NCBI GenBank assembly: GCA_021397835.1
Contig: JAJFZO010000256.1
Coordinates: 1,126,001 to 1,190,000, forward strand
Direction of reading: 5' to 3'
Length of the DNA stretch: 64,000 nucleotides
DNA from: Moringa oleifera
Taxonomy: Eukaryota; Streptophyta; Magnoliopsida; Brassicales; Moringaceae
Under the pieces are notes generated by a model. The model had not been told where the DNA came from. It made no database searches and saw nothing but the letters and a program-made list of their open reading frames with translations. Position numbers and translations under genes: made by a program. Position 1 is the first letter of the stretch, and every line of letters starts with the position of its first letter. Shown here in pieces: positions 22,081 through 32,746 of the stretch.

Positions 22081-23490
22081 AGCTAAGCGGTAATGGAGAA
22101 TATTAACTCAGTCAAATAGCAGGCGCTCACTTGTTGGGTTTCTTCCCAATGAGATACGAAAATATGCAGACCATAACTTCTATCTATAGCCAGGCATCAT
22201 TATAGTAATCATAATAGTGATCTAATTTTCTGAAGTGTCATTGATATCTAATTTGACTAGGTTATTTCTTAATCTGAGTTTGATTCAGCTGAACTGAGAC
22301 TTGATGAGCATGTCGTCTTGTAATAAAGCAGAGGAGTCTCTAGTAGGAATGATTTTTTTTTTTTTGCGTGATTCACCATCTTCATCATGGACCATCTTCC
22401 TCGTTTCCTCCTGTAAATTAACATGAGTTTTCTCGATTTTGGGCAGGATTCTTGAGCAGAATAAGCCAAAAAGAAAGAAAGAAAAAAGAAGAAAAAGATC
22501 TATATTCTTCAGCAAGAATTTTTTTTGGCATGATTCACCATCTTCCTTGTTTGGCCCTTTACATTAACAGGAGTTTGACTATTTTGGGCACGATTCTTCT
22601 GCTAGATAAGCCAAAAAAGAAAGTAAAAAGATGCTACGGCCAAAGATCAAGACTGAACGGCTAGTTTTTATTGTCTTCTTATCCGTGAAGACAAGAAAAT
22701 TTCAGAGAAGCAAACATTCTCTAAAATTTCTCTGGAGAATCAGAGGCTTGAATAAAGGATTTAGTAGCCTGCTTGAAGCCATATGCAATTTTGAAGAGCT
22801 TAGGCTCTGGTGCCCTTTTGAATGGAGGGGACTCTCTTATCTAGCCAAAATATAAAGAAGCTCACATTATACATATCATTCTTCTGTTATTAGAAATCTT
22901 TTTCTTCCCAGTGAGATACAAAAATATGCAGGTCATAACTTCTAGTAATAGGCAGGCATCCCTTTAGTATTCTCAGCCCTTTTGCACAAATACTGTATCT
23001 TTCTCAATAATAGAGATCTAACTTTTTGAAGTGTTGTTGATATCTAATTTGACAGGGTGATTTCTTTATCAGAGTTTGATTCAGGTTAACTGAGACTTCA
23101 TGAACAAGTTGTCTTGTAATAAAGGAGTGGAGTCTATCCAGGGAATGGCTTTTTAGTTTTTCATGATTTACCATCTTCATCATGGACGACTCTGTCAAGC
23201 AGAGAGACTATTAACTAATATGCTAAGAGAGTATTAATGTGCTAAACTACTTCCTGGTTTATTCCTGTAAACAAGCAGCTCTATTCAAAGAAAGGAAGAA
23301 GGCAAAGATCATGATAGCTTCTTCAGCAGAATCAGCCAAAAAGAAAGAAAGAAAGAAGATTTTAAGGCCATAGACTGTAAGCCACTGATACATCATAAGA
23401 CTCCAACAGTTAATTTTTATTTTCTCTTTATCTGTTGAGACAAGAAAAAGATTTCAGGGAAGAAACATTCTCTGGAGTTTATCTGGAGAA
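22081..23490. repeat. duplicated amidase flanking DNA
   Basis: Two diverged copies of an upstream flank can be aligned by eye, about 22120-22390 and 22905-23185. They share CCCA.TGAGATAC.AAAATATGCAG, TGATATCTAATTTGAC and GTCTTGTAATAAAG. Inside the first copy a second-order direct repeat is visible, about 22351-22477 and 22516-22622. Each unit runs from a poly-T plus ATGATTCACCATCTTC segment to GCCAAAAAGAAAG. The same segment is found again at about 23150-23347. The region records stepwise tandem duplication of the amidase unit. Short open frames here are chance. Confidence 0.65.
22646..22850 (-). pseudogene. amidase copy D, 3'-end remnant
   Basis: 22646-22740 matches the 3' UTR of intact copy B (shared TCTCTGGAGAATCA and preceding text). 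From 22740 to about 22835 the minus strand matches the last 30 or so codons of exon 5 (EIAYGFEQAT region), with a short deletion and substitutions. Homology then stops, and the sequence passes almost at once into upstream-flank DNA at about 22880. The simplest reading is a fourth tandem copy that lost everything from its start to mid exon 5 in one deletion. Confidence 0.7.
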
Positions 23491-25479
23491 TCAAGGCCTG
23501 AATGAAGGAGGCTTCCTGATCTTGGTAGCCTGTTCAAAGCCATATGCAATTTCAATGAGCTTAGGTTCTGTGCCCTTTAGTCCTCCGAAACAAATGCCGA
23601 AGGGTACACCCATATGATCATACCCAGCAGGCACTGTGATTCCTGGATACCCACCAATTGCAAGAACAGCAGCAACACGGGTAAATTGTGCACCAGGAGT
23701 CACTAATGCATCTAGTTTGTTTTTCTTCATCAACCTCTCAAATCCATTTCTTGACAATCTTGCTAAGTTTAACAAGGCTGCCTTCTCTGTCTTACCAATG
23801 CCATTAGTTGTTTCAGCTGCAAGAAATAGGTACTGCCCGTATTCCTTAGTCTTTTCCTGCATTATCAGCAACTAGTCTGAGCTCCTGTTTAATGAAATCT
23901 AAAAAATATTGTATCATTGAAGAAACTTGATATACACTACCAATTTTAAGAACTTGTTGTTGAACTTTATGACATCTTCCAGGGATCTAACAGGGGATAC
24001 CACCAGGTCTTTCAGGTAAGCATTCAATGCCAATTTAAACTCAGCAACGAGGGCCTGACCTTCACCACTTGCAGTCCAGTTTAATATGTTGTTGATGCCG
24101 GTTATTTCAAGATGATCTATTAAAACAGCACCTCCTTGCCTTAACATGTTTCCAGGTTAACAAGAACAAATCCAATTAGTCATACCAGAGCTTGTATTGT
24201 TATGTGTTCGTTGGTGATAGTAGTACTTGCAAAGTGTTGTCTGCTACCTTAAAGTGTGGAGACGCTGCTCAAAAATTTCAGACAGGCCAGATCCTGTCTG
24301 AAAATTGAAAAAGGGGTTCCTCACTATTCCAAGCCTCTTCCCTCTGAGCCCATTAGGCTTTAAGAACTGCACATAACCACCATGGGGGATGTACTTTGAA
24401 GCCTCTCTTGTTGCTTCATCTCTAGAATCAAAGCCTGCAATGGCATCAAGAACATAAACAGCATCGGCTACGGTCCTGCTCATGGGCCTGTTCCAATTCA
24501 ATTAAGCCTCTGTCAAATGTTACTAAATGAAATTTGATGAAACACTATAGTCTAGAGACGATTACCCAATATGTCCAAAAGCGAAGAAAAGTTAAGACGT
24601 TTGAAAGATTGAAAGAAAGAAGAGAGAAAGTGGATGACATACCCAACAGTGTCTTGCCTGGGAGAGATTGGAATGACACCAGCTCTGCTGGTGAGACCAA
24701 CTGTTGGTTTGATGCCCACTATTGAGTTATAACTTGAGGGACACAAGATGGAGCCGGCAGTCTCAGTTCCTAGCGCCACTGCAGCCATGTTTGCTGCTAC
24801 TGATATGGCTGATCCACTACTTGATCCGCAAGGACTTCCCGATAAAACATAAGGATTCTGCATAAAAAACCAAGACATTACAAAGATTTCTTGGTGATTA
24901 AAGGAAAGAATATCATCAATGACTCACTCTTCCTTGGCCACTTCTGGCACACCAGCCAGTGGGTGCACCAATGGTCCTGAAATCGGCCCACTCGCTCAAG
25001 CTTGCCTTTCCTAAGATAATAGCACCAGCTTTTCTCAACTTGGTCACCACTCCTGCGTCTCGAGCCACAACTGAGCCTAGCAGGGCGTAGGACCCAGCCG
25101 TGGTGTTCATCTTGTCCTTGGTTGCAATGTTATCTTTAACCAGGATGGGAAAACCATGAAGCTGACCCAGTGAGCCAGGGGGCTTGACCCTGCGCTCATG
25201 GTCAGCCTTATCAGCATCGTGCAGTGCATCTGGGTTCACCTCTATGACCCCTCTGAGAACAGGGTTGAGTCTGTGGATTTCTCCAATATAGAATCTAACA
25301 AGTTGCCCGGAAGTGAGTTGGTTGTGCCTGAAAGCTGCTTGGACATCTTTTATGGTTGCTTCTTTGAAGGTGAACGCAAGGCCAGTGATGGAGTTAGACC
25401 CAGAAGATAGAATAGCTACAATAACCAGAAGCACAGGTGACAACAAGGACAAGTTCATTGGCAAAGAATTGTTAGCCAT
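23491..25479 (-). CDS. amidase-signature family protein, copy B (At4g34880-like)
   Basis: Exons 25479-24928, 24857-24643, 24487-24248, 24139-23941 and 23856-23491 (minus strand) join to 523 residues with all phases consistent. The protein starts with a signal peptide (MNLSLLSPVLLVIVAILSSG region), so it probably enters the secretory pathway. The Ser-cisSer-Lys triad is visible: Lys115 in LVKDNIATK, a Ser near 197 in CGSSSGSAIS, and Ser220 in GTETAGSILCPSS. Family members hydrolyse amide bonds. The substrate is unknown, and relation to GatA or fatty-acid amide hydrolase is only at family level. The ATG at 25479 is preferred over an upstream one at 25518 because it begins the signal peptide and matches copy C. 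The exon 3 donor (AAG|GTAGCA) is weak. Sits head-to-tail with copy C and appears intact. Confidence 0.9.
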
Positions 25480-25499
25480 AGCTAAGCTGTAACGGAGAA

Positions 25500-26059
25500 A
25501 ATCGTCCAACTCAGTCAACTAGCCAAGTCTTTGCCTGTTGGCCTTTGTTTGGATAAGACATGAAATGTTTCTGGCTGATAAATAGACTGCAATTCTTGTT
25601 CTTTCACTTCTGTTTTCAATAAAATAAATTGAACTCTGACTTAATTAGAGGGTTTTTTAACTTATGTATACAATTCAATTGTCTACTTTTAGCATAGCTT
25701 TTTGCTTCTGCTCCAGTTAAGTGTTCTTCCTGTAAATTTGTGGATCTTGAGAAGATACTTTTCTTGTCATCTCTTTTTCTCTCATCTTGAGGCTCTAAGT
25801 GCCTCCTTTTTCGGACAGGGACCAGCCAGACAGGACAACCTTATCCCTTTTGTCAGTTTCTTGGTCTGAATCAAGTATGCAACTAAGTGTTCTTATATAG
25901 ATTTCTTTTATCATTGGACCAACCTCACCATTTGCTTCATTGAACCAGCACCTGAACAAACGAGAAGGATCAAATTACTAATTCTTAGCTGATTGACACT
26001 GAAATCTGCATACCATTGCAATCTTCTAATGCAACTAAAATTCACAATTTTTTCAAGCT
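25500..26059. other. spacer between amidase copies B and C
   Basis: Promoter side of copy B and 3' side of copy C. A short tract near 25,800-25,900 is CT-rich. No gene was seen. Confidence 0.4.
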
Positions 26060-27945
26060 TCATGGCTTGAATGAAGGCGGTTTCCTGATCTTAGTAGCTT
26101 GCTCAAAGCCGTATGCAATCTCAATTAACTTTGGCTCAGTACCCTTTAGTCCTGAAAAGCAGATGCCGAAAGGGACCCCCATATTATCATACCCAGCAGG
26201 GACAATAATTCCTGGAAATCCTCCAATTGCAAGAACAGAAGATATAACAGCACCAGGAGTCACCAACGCATCCAGCTTGTTCTCCATCATCATCTTCTCA
26301 AATCCATCTCTTGACAATCCTGCTAAATTCAACAATGCTGCCTTCTCTCTATCACCTATTCCATTGGTGCCTTGGGCCAGAAGAAATATGTCATGGCCAA
26401 ATTCTTTGACCATTTCCTGCATTGCCATGATTGGCTTATGAAGTTGAAACTGAGCAGAAGAAAAGAGAATCTGTAAAAGCTAAAATACTCACCAAATCTG
26501 AGAATTTATTGTTGAATGCTATGATATCTGCCAAGGACTGCACTGGGGATGCCTCCAGCTCTCTGAGATAAGCATTTAAGGACAGCTTAAACTCTGCTAT
26601 CAATGCTACTGCTTCACCACTTGCTGTAGAGTTCAGTACAGTCTCAATGTTGGGTATTTCAATATGCTCTACCAAAACTACACCTTCTTCCCTGGATGGT
26701 TACAGAAAATTTTCTTCCATATTGAACTTAATCGCATCCAGCTTGAGTGAATTAAAAGTGCCCGGGAAGTGAGTTTTGTTACCTCATTGTCTGGAGAGAA
26801 CCTTCTTTGAGATTGAAGAATGGATTCTTTATTACTCCTAGTCTCTTCTCCTTCAACCCATCAGGTTTCAGGAATTGTGTGTAGCCACCAGAAGGAATAT
26901 ACTTTGATGCCGCTTCAGTTGCTTTGTCATTATAATCAACACCTACAATGGCATCAAGAACATAAACAGCATCTGCTACTGTCCTACAAATAGGCCTGAT
27001 ACAGTTCAACAGGTTAGAGGAAGAGTCCTATTGTCAATGTTACAGATAGCCTGATGAATATTTACAAAAACAAGATTATCAGACATACCCAACAGTGTCC
27101 TGTCTGGGAGAAATTGGGATGATCCCAGCTCGGCTGGTGAGGCCAACAGTTGGCTTAATACCTACTACCGAGTTAGCACTTGATGGGCATAAGATTGAAC
27201 CATCAGTTTCAGTCCCTAGAGACACTGCTGCCATATTTGCTGCGACTGATATTGCTGATCCACTGCTTGACCCACAAGTATCTGCAGATAGAACATAAGG
27301 GTTCTGCATACAATGGGAAACAACGTTGCCTCAGCTTCTTAGATCATCAAGCAATTTTCTTTGGTGAACTAAAGAATATGAACCCTGGATTACCTTTCCT
27401 TGGCCACTTCTGGCACACCAGCCACTGGGTGCTCTAGTGCTCCTGGAAGAAGCCCACTCACTCATGCTGGCCTTGCCCAGTATGATAGCTCCAGCTTTCC
27501 TCAACTTCATCACCGCACCTGCATCCTGAGGAACGACAGAACCCAACAATGCAAATGACCCGGCTGTGGTGTTCAGTTGATCCTTGGTCGCAATATTGTC
27601 CTTGAGCAGAACAGGAATGCCATGCAATCCAGACAGTGGCCCTGGTGTATAAGCCTTGCGTTCGTAGTCAGCCCTGTCAGCTTGATACAATGCATCTGGG
27701 TTCACCTCTATGACCCCTCTGAGAACCGGATTAAGCCTGGCGATTTCCCTCAAATAGAACTCCACAAGCTCCCTGGATGTCAGCTGGTTCTGCTTGAAAG
27801 CCAGTTGGATATCTTTGACGGTTGCTTCTCTGAATCTTAATGCATGAGAAGTTATGGAGTGAGACCCAGAAGAGAATATGGCTAGAAGAATCAGAAGCAG
27901 AGGTGAAATGAGAGGAAAGCTAAGCGTTACAGATTTCAAAGCCAT
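26060..27945 (-). CDS. amidase-signature family protein, copy C
   Basis: Exons 27945-27394, 27303-27089, 26995-26783, 26691-26493 and 26416-26060 join in phase to 511 residues. Exons 1, 2 and 4 are exactly as long as in copy B (552, 215 and 199 bp). Exon 3 is 27 bp shorter, so nine residues after NPFFN are missing from the loop before LQTMR. Exon 5 is 9 bp shorter. Signal peptide (SPLLLILLAIFSSGSHS) and triad are intact: Lys115 in LLKDNIATK, Ser near 197 in CGSSSGSAIS, Ser220 in GTETDGSILCPSS. The residue before GS is Asp here and Ala in copy B, which is close to the nucleophile and may affect substrate choice. Function: a predicted secreted amide hydrolase of unknown substrate. Oldest-to-youngest order of the array cannot be told by eye. 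Confidence 0.9.
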
Positions 27946-27959
27946 AGCTAAGCTGTAAC

Positions 27960-28523
27960 AGAGAACTCTGGTTCGCATAAGATGAGAAAGGCACAAGCAA
28001 TATATGAAGAGATAGACGAGTTAGCTCAAGCAGAACAAGATTCTACTTGGCAGAGATGCTGGTACCCGGCCTGTATGACCAGTTCAAGGACTTTGCCGTC
28101 CATTTCCGGTCGTTTAGTCCATATTGATTCTGGATTTTTTTACGGTTTTGTGGAACCAACAAAACAGAAAAGAACAAGAAATGAAGAATTCACCAATGGA
28201 GACTGCCCAGAAATAGTCCAAGACATTCCCACAAGATGTCATTCGATTTAAAGATCAATCATTAAATTGAAATTCAGGTACTTACTATATTTTTTTTATT
28301 AGAATAGAAGAATAATCAATTTTTTTGAATTCTTTATCCAATCGTGGGGTAAAATATGAATCTGATGGGATTGATATAGTAAGTCTAGGTGATTTTATTA
28401 ATAACATAGTCAAGTTTATATTAATAATATCTCAAATTACTCAAAATTCAATACATGGAACTATTGCAAGCAAACATATAGAACCAAAGTCTGTAACTCA
28501 GGGAAAATTCAATTGGAACAGAA
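27960..28523. other. spacer between amidase copy C and the FOCL1-like gene
   Basis: Promoter side of copy C and 3' side of the next gene. The open frames here have no recognisable content. Confidence 0.4.
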
Positions 28524-30420
28524 TCACTTGCAAGGGTTGAATTTGCAGGTTGCTTTCCCGTTGCCGGAATTAGCCCTGAGGAACCTCAGGGCGGTGATTA
28601 GGACGTTCCTGGGAGAACCCACCAAGGCCGAGTTCATGTGTACATGGACACTGACTGCATTATAAGGGAACTGAAGGCTGCTGAAGGAGTTAAGGAGTGC
28701 AGCTGTTCCTTCCCTCAGGAGGGTCTTGTAAGGATCTCCTCTGCCTTGCAGGGCTTGCCAGAGGGTCATATCAGTGCCGTATCTCCTGCCTGCCAGTGGC
28801 CCAAAAACAACTGCTACCTTTGCTTCAGGGTTCAGTGCCCTCCAGTAGCACTTGTACTTTGGCATTGTCCAGTTCCTAGAAGATAAAAAAACACTGGATG
28901 GGTAAGTAGAAGAATAAAAAACTTCAGATTTCATCGAATCAGACTCATTAAATCCTATGTGATATGGGTAAAATGAGCTTATTAGTTTAGGGGCAACACA
29001 CTGAAATTAAAGATAAATTTAAAAGGTTTACCCTAATGAATCATTCTTATATGCCCAACAAGCAATTCTTAGTTGCATCATTATTTCAGATTGATGAACT
29101 TCAACCTGTTTGATCACAACGTGCTTCATTATATGCAAGAAAATGAGAGGATTAGATTGCAGCAAATGATATATGACCCACAAAAGTGTACCAATTGTTC
29201 AGTTTTGTTATGTCGGCCAGCTGACAACTTAGTAAACTTAATGTGAGGACTATGTTATGATCAAGAAGACAGACAAGTGAAGGTGTAAAATATCCTGTAA
29301 GAAAGTTCATGCTTCATAAGCTCTGATGCCTACAGCCTAGTTATGTCTTTCTGGTTCCATGGCATGGCTATTTCATGCTAAGAACTTATTTGAATCACAT
29401 GTAACGTATGGGTAATGACTGAAAGGCAAAGCCTGAGCGATCAACTTACTGATATGGGCATGCTGATAATTCCACAAACGGCAGTGGCGGAATTCCAGGC
29501 AATCGCGGCAGTGGAGGCAACGGTGGCAATCGAGGCATTGGTGGAAGCTTGAAAGGCGGAGGAGACCTTGTTATGGGCGCTACTGTCGCAGGAGGAGGCC
29601 TGGCAGGTGTTACAGGTGCTGGCACTGGGTTTGCTGACTTTGGGCAGGATGACATAGGCTTAACAGGCTGGGAAAGCAATGAATCAACAGTATATGTCTC
29701 TATATTGAACATCCTGAGCATTAGTGTCACTTTCTGGGCAGGGCCGCCAGGTGCACCGCAATCTGTGGATCCTTGTCCAATGCCTGAAACCTGCGCATAA
29801 CAGTTACTCAGGTCTGGTGTTCCGTCAAACCTCATAGCATAGTTTCCAAACAGATTTGTTGTCTCTTCTCTTGACATTATGATCTGCCCATTGGTACCAG
29901 TACAGGTTACAGCAACTTTAACTCCTGCAGAAAGAAAAGTACTGATCAATCTGATGAAGCAATCACTTGCTGTTACAGTGTTCAAGAGATAATCCATATA
30001 TTAGTAATCTCCAAAAGGGGATTTTATGGAGCACATGCTAATCTTAGGAATCAGGAACTAAAAACAAGAACATCAATGATCAAACAAAAGTGAAGCAGAC
30101 TCATCTTTCTTGCAGAAGCCAAAGGCTGTCATATCCAGTATCAAGTTTTTAACATCTAAGGCATCTATGTGAGAGCTAACTCGGTGAATCTGTACAATTT
30201 GTGTTATGTGGATTGTAAAGGAAATGCACCCAGGATTTGTATAATCTATTGAAGAACAATGGATCTCACCCTGAGCAGGATAGTCGAAGAGGGATATCTG
30301 CCCATCTTTGCATTGGTCACAGAAAACTGTACCAGTGACCATGGCGTGCCCTTTGGTGCCATCAATGGCTGCAGCAAGAATGAGAAAAGCTGTGAAGAGG
30401 AGCTTGTGTGACCAATCCAT
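28524..30420 (-). CDS. secreted Ole e 1 / proline-rich wall protein, FOCL1-like
   Basis: Three exons (30420-30270, 29924-29450, 28875-28524) join in phase to 325 residues. Residues 1-26 are a signal peptide (LLFTAFLILAAAIDG). Residues 28 to about 125 form a pollen Ole e 1-type domain with FCDQCKDGQISLF and paired cysteines. About 148-200 is a Pro-rich linker (PPPFKLPPMPRLPPLPPLP). The last 116 residues carry KCYWRALNPEAKVAVVFG and REGTAALLNSFSSLQFPYNAV, resembling the C-terminal module of protodermal-factor-like proteins. This architecture and its link with a TOC132-type gene match FUSED OUTER CUTICULAR LEDGE1 (At2g16630, from memory), a guard-cell wall protein needed for the stomatal cuticular ledge. 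The same role here is inference. An ATG at 30453 is in frame, but 30420 starts the signal peptide. No symbol is given because orthology is not proven. Confidence 0.85.
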
Positions 30421-30479
30421 GGCACGGAGGAACCTGCAGGAGAAGCCCACCAAGCCAAAAGGATCCCAGAGAATGAAAT

Positions 30480-31420
30480 GAAAGTTTGGCTTGATGACCA
30501 GGAGCCTCCTGAGGAGGACTAAATAAAGGAGCCCTGATATCCTCTTTCAACTCTCAACTGCCTCCATTAATGAGGGTTCGAAAATCTGAGTTTTTGAACT
30601 TCATAAAGGAACAGAAATCAGTAAGTAACTGCTCATTTAATATCAGTGATAAGGTAGTCAAGAAAACACTGTACGTCCATGGGTGTTTAGGATCTGCGAT
30701 TCATTAATGGAGCATACTCTCTTGGGGTAACTGGGGTCAGCTGGTGGTTGTAATGCAAAAGTGTTTCACAGTTAATAACACACCATAGCTTACACCAAAG
30801 CTGATCATGTTGTTCCCATTGCTAATATGGGCAATCTAGACTGGCTACTATGAGACATTAAGCAACGAAACATACTCGAAGCATCCACATTACCTATGAT
30901 TTGTCATAAAATCCAGTCCGAGCTACCATTCCAGAAATCGAATGTGTTATAAAAAGGCAAACCCTGCTGGAAAGTTAAATCCAATCATGGAATTGAAGCA
31001 TACACAAATGCCAAATAAATTTAGTGAACTGAATACTGGCTAGATGAAGTGACCCTGGCATTCTAATAAGGAATGTTGATGTAAAGTCTTAGCAGTAAAA
31101 TGATGATTCTTTTACCGGCAAAAGACACTTTCTCAGATTAGGTAGTAGATCTGATTATGTAGCACGTTGATATCATTAGGACATACATTTAATATGTTTA
31201 TAATAAGGCCTAATATTTTCACCACAAATATTTTGTAGACGTGGGTTGCCGTGCAGCCCCAATAAGTTGGAGATTTGGCGGTGAGGGAGTTACTAGGCCG
31301 ACAAAGTAGAGATGGGCATTCATGAAGATGGGGATAGTTGGCAAATCCTTTGCAGCATGTTCTCACTTGTGGTGTATTTTCTTTCTTAATGTTAAGACTT
31401 TTTATGTTGTGCCCACATTA
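30480..31420. other. upstream flank of the FOCL1-like gene
   Basis: No gene, repeat or RNA recognised. The segment nearest 30,480-30,560 is probably 5' UTR and core promoter. Confidence 0.4.
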
Positions 31421-31434
31421 AGCGGAAAAAAGAG

Positions 31435-31599
31435 ATGATTCTTCAAGTCCTTTTTCCACGGGTAAAAGATGATGCTTTTATGTTCTTCGATTGGAGCCAT
31501 CTGAAAGAGAAGATACCAAAGTCACTTTATATCCCTGTTGAGAATTTACCTTTTTTGAGTCCAAATTGGAAGAGTCAGCTGCAAGAGGACCTAAAATAA
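31435..31599 (+). other. orphan 54-codon open frame, coding-like
   Basis: An ATG at 31435 opens a 54-residue frame reading FPRVKDDAFMFFDWSHLKEK then IPKSLYIPVENLPFLSPNWK, ending in TAA at 31597-31599. The composition looks like a true protein fragment, with aromatic and charged residues alternating, unlike the AT-rich chance frames nearby. I do not recognise the family. It ends inside the plastid-derived segment that follows, so it may be a pseudogene piece or mobile-element relic cut by that insertion. Confidence 0.3.
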
Positions 31600-31690
31600 A
31601 GCAGCTGATTCAGTGGCGCGGGCTGCAATAAGGGCTCGGCGTCATTATGTTAATAAAAAATGGCTCGGTGGTATGTTAACAAATTGGTCC
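31595..31690 (+). pseudogene. rps2: plastid rps2 fragment in nuclear DNA (NUPT)
   Basis: Ninety-six bases translate as [15 protein letters not shown] followed by [16 protein letters not shown], the unmistakable internal segment of chloroplast ribosomal protein S2. The start and the C-terminal two thirds are absent, and the match stops abruptly after NWS. There is no transit peptide or promoter. It is best read as a short plastid-to-nucleus transfer. A small assembly chimera with plastid reads is less likely, because both flanks are unrelated to plastid rps2. Confidence 0.8.
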
Positions 31691-31699
31691 AATGCTATG

Positions 31700-32740
31700 G
31701 TCACAACATACAAAAGCAAAATTGAATTGTGTATGTCCGCTTATAGACGGGACACGCTCTGTGTGCAGTCCCAGTCAGGCAAGGCTGCCTCAAAGCATTA
31801 CAGGGAAGCTGCTTTTTTGATCCAGCCATGAAGGCACCCCACAATATCCTGTTTCTCTCCCTCTGAACCCACAGCATCTTCATCCATGGCAACCTAATGA
31901 GCTGCCCAATTAACCTGCATTTCCAGGACCTTTTGGCAATGCAAACCCAATTTCTGTTTTCACTTTCTTTAGTAAGTAGCTCCAAAATTTTTTAACAGAT
32001 TAGCTACATGAGAATAGGCGCACTGCAATAAAACAACTAATTGTGCACCAGATGAAATTATACATTTCATGCAAACTCAGAGTACTTCAAGAAAGTCAAC
32101 AAGATATGCATTTGAAGCCTTTCCAACAAAAATGCAAAGTCAGTGCTTAAGAAAATTAATAAGAAAATCAACAAGATATGCATTTGAACACTTTGAACAA
32201 AAATATCAGCACCAATTTTTCTAGAATCTGCATCATCATATTGAAGTCCCTAACATTTCTCTGCACCCACTGGAAGAGAAACAAAAAGCGGTATACATCT
32301 TGATAAATGAACTTTAATTCACATACAAACCTTATTATCATATATTAATAGAAGACAATGCTCATAAACACAGTAATACATTAAGTAAAAGAAGTAACAT
32401 CCGTAGATAATTTATTTGCTCACTAACTTTGACCAATCAAAAGTCTCATCAAGCTCCGCACAAAAGAAGAAAAAGAAACTTGAAGATTGAAACAACTGAC
32501 AAAATAAAATTCTGATACGATATAATCCCAGATAAAACAAAGCCATATTGGCACAACTAGTGTAACGACTCCACAACCTACCAAAATTTTCTAATACTGC
32601 ATTCCACAGTAAGAAAGTCATGCAGTGACATAAATAAAAGTCTCATCAATCCAACAAATCAAACGTCTAATTTGATTCCAGAAAATTGAATGTCGTTTTT
32701 TCTCTACTCTTGTTAACCTCGATGTCCCAGTCCTTAATCT
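31700..32740. other. spacer 3' of eIF4B
   Basis: No gene recognised. The part closest to 32,740 is probably the eIF4B 3' UTR. Confidence 0.4.
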
Positions 32741-32746
32741 CTATGT

